A stretch of DNA of 64,000 nucleotides, from positions 280,792,346-280,856,345 of the forward strand of contig OY856186.1 in assembly GCA_963693315.1 (NCBI GenBank), read 5' to 3'. Origin of the DNA: Diogma glabrata (taxonomy: Eukaryota > Arthropoda > Insecta > Diptera > Cylindrotomidae). The notes under the pieces were generated by a model. It made no database searches. It was given only the letters and a program-made list of their open reading frames with translations, and had not been told where the DNA came from. The translations under genes and the position numbers were made by a program. Below are positions 58,124 through 64,000 of this stretch, piece after piece (positions within the stretch are counted from its first letter, which is position 1; the number at the start of each line of letters is the position of its first letter).

Positions 58124-60880
58124 GGTTTCTGAATGCAACCCTTTAGAAAAAGCCACACCTTGTACCATAAACGCATGAGGAAGCTATGTTAAAGCATAGA
58201 GATACGGATCGTTTTATTTAGGAAAATAATTTTGTGATTTAGGAGCTTACTAAATATGTCACTCTATATTTTTGATTGCAACCCTTTAGAAAAAGCTACC
58301 CCATATACCATACACGCGTAAGGGAACTTTGTTAAAGCGTAGAGATGCGGATCGTTTTATATAAGTAAATGATTTTTCGATTTAGGAGCTTACTAAATAT
58401 GCCACTCTATATTTCTGATTGCAATGCTTTAGAAAAAGCCCCCTCTTGTACTAAACACGTATAAGGGAACTATGTAAAACCATAGAGATACGCATAGTTT
58501 TATGTAGGTGACTGATTTTTCGATTTAGGAGCTTCCTAAACTTCCGTAGCTTTATGCTCTTAAACAGTTCTCTTACGCGGATATGAAACAAGGGGTGGCT
58601 TTTTCTAAAGGGTTGCAATCAGAAATATAGAGTGACATATTTAGTAAGCTCCTAAATCAAGAAATGATTTACCTACATAACACGATCAGTATCTCTATGC
58701 TTTAACATAGCATCCTTATACGTGTATGGTACAAGAGGTGGCTTTTTCGAAAGGGTTGCAATCAGAAATATAGAGTTACATATTTAGTAAGCTCCTAAAT
58801 CAAAAAATGATTTACCTACGTAAAACGATGCGTATCGCTATGCTTTAACATAGCTCCCTTAGGCGGGTAGGGTACAAGAGGTGACTTTTTCTAATGGGTT
58901 GCAATCAGAAATATAGATTGACATGTTTAGTAAGCTCCTTAATCGAAAAATCACTTTATGCGTGTATCGTACAAGAAGTGACTTTTTCTAATGGGTTGCA
59001 ATCAGAAATAAAGATTGAATATATTTAGTTAGCTCCTAAATCGAAAAATCACTTACCTTTATGAAACGATCAGTATCTCTATGCTCTAACATAGCCTCCT
59101 TATGCGTGTATGGTACAAGGGGTGGCACTTTTTCTAAAGCGTTGCAAACCAGAAATAAAGAGTGACAGATTTAGTAAGCTCCTAAATCGAAAAATGATTA
59201 ACCTACATAAAACGATCCATATCTCTATGCTCTAACATAGTTCTCGTATGCGTGTATGGTACAAGGGGTGGCTTTTTCTATACGGTTGCAAACCAGAAAT
59301 ATAGAGTGACATATTTAGTAAGCTCCTAAATCGAAAAATCATTTACATACATAAAACGATTTGTACCTCTACGCTTCAACATAGTTCTCTACCGCGTGTA
59401 TGGTACAAGGGGTGGCTTTTTCTAAAGGGTTGCAATCAAAAATATATAGTGAAATATTTAGTTAGCTTCTAAATCGAAAAATCATTTACTTATATAACAC
59501 GATCCGCATCTCTACGCTTTTACAAAGTTCCCTTACGCGTGTATGGTACAAGGGGTGACTTATGGGTTGCAATCAAAAATATAGAGTGACATATTTAGTA
59601 AGCTCCTAAATCTAAAAAATGATTGACCTACAAAAAACGATCCGTTTCTCTTTGCTTGACCATATTTCCCCTACGCATGTATGGTACTAGGGGTGGATTT
59701 TTCTTAAGGGTCGCAATCAGAAATATAGAGTGATATATTTAGTAAGCTCCTACATCGAAAAATCATTTACTTACATAACACGATCAGTATCTCTATGCTT
59801 TAACATAATTCCCTTATCCTTGTACGGTACAAGGGGTGGCTTTTTCTAAAGGGTTGCAATCAGAAATATAGAGTGACATATTTAGTAAGCTCCTAAATCA
59901 AAAAATGATTAACCTACATAACACGATCAGTATCTCTATGCTTTAACATTGTTTCCTTATGAGTGTATCGTACAAGGGGGTGGCTTTTTCTAAAGGGTCG
60001 CAATCAGAAACGTAAATAAACTTATTTAGGAGGCTCTTAAATCGAAAAATCATTTACCTACATAAAACGATACGTACCTCTATGCCACAAAATAGTTCTC
60101 ACACGCGTATATGATAAGAGGGGTGGCACTTTCTAAAGGGTTGCAATCAGAAATATAGAGTGACATATTCATTAAGCTCCTAAATCGAAAAATCATTTGC
60201 CTACATAAAACGATCCGTACCTCTACACTTCAACATAGTTCGCTTACGCGTGTATGGTACAAGGGGTGGTTTTTTTAAAGGGTTGCAATCATAAATATAA
60301 AGTGATATATTTAGTAAGGCCCTAAATCAAAAAATGATTAACCTCCATAACACGATCAGTATCTCTATGCTCTAACATAGTTCCCTTATGCGTGTATGGT
60401 ACAAAGGGTGGGTTTTTATAAAGGGTTGCAATCATAAATATAGAATGACATATTTAGTAAGGTCCTAAATCAAAAAATTATTTTCCTAAATAAAACTATC
60501 CGAATCTCTATGCTTTAACATAGCATCGTTATGCGTGTATGGTACAAGGGGTGGCTTTTCCCAAAGGGTTACAATCAGAAATATAGAGTTACATATATAG
60601 TAAACTCCTAAATCAAAAAATGATTTACCTACTTAACACGATCAGTATCTCTATGCTTTAACATAGTTCCCTTATGCGTGTATGGTACAAGGGATGGCTT
60701 TTTTTAAAGGGTTGTAATCAGAAATATAGAGTGACATATTTAGTAAGCTCCTAAATCGAATAATCATTTACCTACATAAAAAGATCCGTATCTCTATGCT
60801 TTAACATAGTTCCCTTATGTGTGTATGATACAAGGGGTGCCTTTTCTGCAGGGTAGAAAATCAGAAATGAAAAATAACAT
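58124..60880. repeat. Right-arm arrays: short direct block then long inverted block
   Basis: 58124-58545 holds direct units and 58546-60880 reverse units, mirroring 51358-51630 and 49100-51357. The head-to-head junction TTAGGAGCTTCCTAAAC is the complement of the one at 51350. Confidence 0.85.
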
Positions 60881-61709
60881 GTTCAGTAAGCTCCTAAATC
60901 GGAACTTTATCCGCACCCTTAAATATTTTTGTGTCGAGTATGTTTAACATACTTCCCTTATGCGTTTTTGACCCAAGGGGTGGTTTTTCTTCTAAAGGGT
61001 TGCAACTGATAAATAAACAGTTGCTTGTTTTTACGTTTTTTTTAATTCAAGAATTACATGTAGTAAAGAAATTTTTAATTTAATGCTTTTTTTATGTGTC
61101 ATCTCCGATTTCAAACTAGTTTTGGGGTTGTTTTAAGAATAGGGGTGGAGCTCTAAAATCAAAAGTATACAACCTTAAGAGCTCCTAAATAGCTCCTAAT
61201 TCTGAGCCTATTTACGATCCCCTACGGCTATTTTTAAGGTGTGGGGGGGCTGAGTGAACGTTCACTCAGCCCCCCCATTTTCAAATGAAGATTTCCGCTT
61301 AGGGGGTTGAGCTCAAAATTTTATTCTTGCGTTTTTTGAAAGCTCCTAAATAGCTCCTAATTCTGAGATATAATTTTTTTGATTTTTGCATGGTGGGGGG
61401 GCCAAACCTGTTTTGGGGTTGTTTTAAGAATTAGGGGTGGAGCTCTAAAATCAAAAGTATACAGCCTTAAGAGCTCCTAAATAGCTCCTAATTCTGAGCC
61501 TATTTACGATCCTCTAGGATTATTTTTGAGGTGTGGGGGGGCTGAGTGAACGTTCACTCAGCCCCCCCACTTTCAAATGAAGATTTCCGCTTAGGGGGTT
61601 GAGCTCAAAATTTTATTCTTGCGTTTTCTGAAAGCTCCTAAATAGCTCCTAATTCTGAACTAATTTTGTTTTTATTTTTGCGTGGTGGGGGGGCCAGCTG
61701 AACAGAGGT
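60881..61709 (-). repeat. Right terminal module: two ~290-bp units
   Basis: Reverse complement of the left module, with two units instead of three. Contains palindromes 61242-61277 and 61533-61570. Confidence 0.85.
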
Positions 61710-64000
61710 CAAATTTGTACCACCAGCAGAATAATTTAAACACGCTAAAACGATTTTTCGAGTTGAAGTTAGCCCCGCCATTTTGAAAAAAATTAAAAGC
61801 AAAAGTTGTGCTGTATTATGCTAGGGTTGTGCTGGTTGTGCTAATCAGAAATAGTTCCATATTATCAATGAAAAAAAGTTGGAATGCTAAAACGACTTTT
61901 CGAGCAGGAGTTAGCCCCGCCATTTTGAAAAAAATGAAAACCAAAGGTTGTCTGTATTGTGCTCGAGCTGTGCTGGTTGTGCTACTTAGACAAAAATTTT
62001 GTAACCCTAACAGAATTTTTTTACAAGGTTAGCATCATTTTTGTTGAATAGAAGTTAGCCCCGCCATTTTGGAAAAAATCAAAAACAAAAGAAGTGCTGT
62101 ATTGTGTTATAGTTGTACTGGTTGTGCTACTGAAAAAATATCGTACCACCAACAGAATGAATAAAAGTTGGCACGCTAAAACGATTTTTCGAGCAGAAGG
62201 ATATTTTCGAGCAGAAAGCATTCGAGCAGAAGATTAAGCAGAAGTTAGCCCCACCATTTTGAAAAAAAATGTAAAGCAAAGGTTGTTATGTATTGTACCC
62301 TAGTTGTGCTGGCTGTGCTACTCAGAAAGCATATATAAACAATGAATAAAAGTTGGCAGACTTAACCGATTTTTCGAGCAGAAGTTAGCCCCGCCACTTA
62401 TAACTAGGTGACCAATGCAGAATGCAATTGATAAAAAGGAGCGAAGCTATGTCCAATCCAAAAGATATGTCCGAAGATATGTCGGAAGATATGCTACAAT
62501 CCAAAAGAACTACGAAATCGCCACAGTTTAATGTGTGGTAAATATTGCTGCATCTACCTCCGGTATAGATTTAGTTGAAAATCAATGAAATTTTTTTAAA
62601 CGGATTTGAAACCGATATGTCTGACTACAACGATCGTATCGTGAATTTTGTCTATAAAAAGTACTTTAACAAAACGGCAAAGAAAAAAAGGTGAACGAAC
62701 CAAATAAAAACTCGTCCAGGTTGAAAACATGATCAAACTTGTTCAATGTAGTTAAAAGTGTGTTATTAAATTTTTTTTAAATCAACTATTTTCAGACTTT
62801 CAATATCACTGGAGTTCAAAAAAAATAAAAAAAAAAAAACAAATAAAAAAAAAAAAATAGAAAAAAAAAAATAAAAAATATGCAAAAATAAAAAAAAAAA
62901 AAAAAATTTAATAATTTGTTTAAGTATTGTGAAAAGATGATAATTTTCCCATTGAAAGTCTATGGGAACCGTTTTTCGGTGATTATTCCTCCGTGGTATG
63001 TCTAATTTTCAATATTTTTTTTTGTAAACCATCTATGGCTGGTTCAGACGATATCTGTCTTACATGCAAAATTTCATTTTGATATCTTTAATAGTTTGGG
63101 AGGAGTATGTCCTCAAACGAAAATCCGAATCGGGGAAGAATGGAGCTACGCTCGCTTCGCTCCAAAAAAATTAAAAACAAAGGTTGTACTGTATTGTGCT
63201 TGAGTTGTGCTGGTTGTGCTACACAGACAAAAATTTCGTATTCCTAACAGAAAAATTTTATAACATCATATCTTCAAATAGAAGTTAGCCCCAGCTTTTT
63301 GGAAAAAAATTAACTAAATTTAGTGCTGTATTTTGTTAAAGTTGTGCGAGTTGTTCTACTTCAAAACAAATTCGTACCCACCGACGGAAAAATTTAAACA
63401 CGCTAAAACGATTTTTCGAGTAGAAGTTAGCCCCGCCATTTAACAGAGCATTATAAAAGAATGTTGTGCTGTATTGTACCATAGTTGTGCTGGGTGTGCT
63501 ACTCAAGAAAATTTCCATATCACCAATAAATAAATGGCGACAGGCTAAAACGATAATTCGAGCAGAACGCATTCGAGCAGAAGGCTAAGCAAAATTTAGC
63601 CCCGCCGTTTGGCAAAAAAGCAAAAAAAGGCTGTGGTGTACTGTTCTATTGTTGTGCTTGTTGTGCTACTCAAAAAAATTCCATACTACTAATGCAAGTT
63701 CTTGGTACGCAAGAACGATTTTTTGATTAGAAGTTAGCCCCAGTTGTTTTCGAAAAAATGAAAAACAAAAATTTTGTATACGTAGAGGTATGAAATTTTG
63801 TTTGAGCTGGCTGCTTAGAGATGATTATATATACCCAATGAAAAATGTTTTTACGTTAGCATCATTTATTTTTGTAGGAATCAGTGTAATCATTAATTTA
63901 TAAGTACTAATAATGTAAGTGACACCTGGTGTCCGATAACATAAATGAATCTTGTCTGTTTTGTAATATAAAATAAGGGAATCACCAAAATGGCGGGGCT
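61710..64000 (+). repeat. Tandem array containing AGTTAGCCCCGCCA, running off the window
   Basis: Period about 140-165 bp. The core motif falls at about 61768, 61910, 62052, 62242, 62384, 63282, 63424, 63592 and 63730. Each unit also carries GTTGTGCTGTATTGTGCT, GTTGTGCTACT and GCTAAAACGATTTTTCGAGC. The last bases of the window, AAAATGGCGGGGCT, are the core in reverse orientation. Frames of 66-78 codons in it cross unit borders and are not genes. Confidence 0.85.
62400..63165. other. ~765-bp sequence interrupting the AGTTAGCCCCGCCA array
   Basis: The unit breaks after GCCCCGCCA and resumes at AAAAAAATTAAAAACAAAGG. The insert begins near TTATAACTAGGTGACC and ends in a GGAGC...GCTTCGCTCC hairpin. 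It contains a 62815-62910 poly-A-rich stretch and direct GAAGATATGTC repeats at about 62470-62490. I see no coding or paired inverted ends. It may be a non-autonomous element of unknown type. Confidence 0.55.

Larger units (their letters stand above)
48132..61709. mobile_element. Giant foldback-like element, 13.6 kb
   Basis: The two ends are reverse complements starting ACCTCTGTTCAGCTGGCCCC (left) and ending with its complement (right). The inverted arms are about 48132-52752 and 57001-61709, followed through many shared variants. The centre (52753-57000) has ~0.7 kb of unique sequence and a further 3.5 kb of inverted tandem units present on the right side only. Arms made of tandem units flanking a loop are the hallmark of foldback (FB-type) elements as known in Drosophila. 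No transposase or any coding sequence is seen; open frames of 60-74 codons in it run through repeats. No target duplication was found. Confidence 0.85.

Noticed and set aside
49100..60880. Regular direct repeats that might suggest a CRISPR array
   Set aside because: Units are ~143 bp, similar over their whole length with no alternating unique spacers, and occur in eukaryotic AT-rich DNA.
62400..63165. Insertion considered as a non-autonomous Helitron because of CTAG near 62405 and a terminal hairpin
   Set aside because: No TC at the opposite end, and the hairpin and CTAG lie at opposite ends of the piece.

Overview
This is AT-rich eukaryotic DNA made almost entirely of transposable elements and their remains. 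No ordinary host gene, tRNA, rRNA or CRISPR array could be supported. A Helitron, jockey/CR1-like and RTE-like non-LTR retrotransposons, cut-and-paste DNA transposons, MITEs and a giant foldback-type element together point to an invertebrate, most likely an arthropod. The species cannot be named from the sequence.

Layout. 1-4480: the 3' part of an autonomous Helitron whose Rep/helicase frame is still open and runs off the left edge; it ends in a 196-bp-arm palindrome carrying Helitron-like CTAG ends. 4625-4781: a pogo-like TA MITE. 5825-7611: a DNA element with ~120-bp inverted ends and a decayed reverse-strand gene. 7.8-10.7 kb: degenerate TTGAACC-type repeats, a tRNA-related SINE candidate and a LINE scrap. 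12-17.2 kb: a possible TA element, an interleaved inverted repeat (A-B-A'-B') and a perfect-TIR MITE. 17.2-24 kb: LINE pseudogenes alternating with (TTAAATAAA)n arrays that start at LINE 3' tails. 24067-30447: a 6.4-kb DNA element with ~550-bp terminal inverted repeats. Its gene is split by a 3.5-kb TA-flanked insertion whose removal restores the reading frame.

30.4-43.4 kb is mostly AT-rich sequence with dispersed repeats, a CR1-like LINE on the minus strand (35.7-37.5 kb), a diverged 240-275-bp tandem repeat (38.7-39.4 kb) and a GC-richer non-coding block. 43399-46455 holds the most complete LINE, with endonuclease, reverse transcriptase and 3' end, broken by several frameshifts. Its 3' UTR matches the two isolated 3' ends near 18.6 and 19.8 kb.

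48132-61709 is the most striking object: a 13.6-kb foldback-like structure with 4.6-4.7-kb inverted arms. The arms consist of ~143-bp tandem units, a terminal module of ~290-bp units, internal copies of the terminus, and seven copies of a 28-38-bp GC-capped palindrome. No coding sequence is visible in it. A second tandem family (~140-165 bp, containing AGTTAGCCCCGCCA) runs from its right edge to the window end. Apart from the Helitron, every coding region seen here is a pseudogene, so the window reads as layered, nested transposon insertions rather than cooperating genes.
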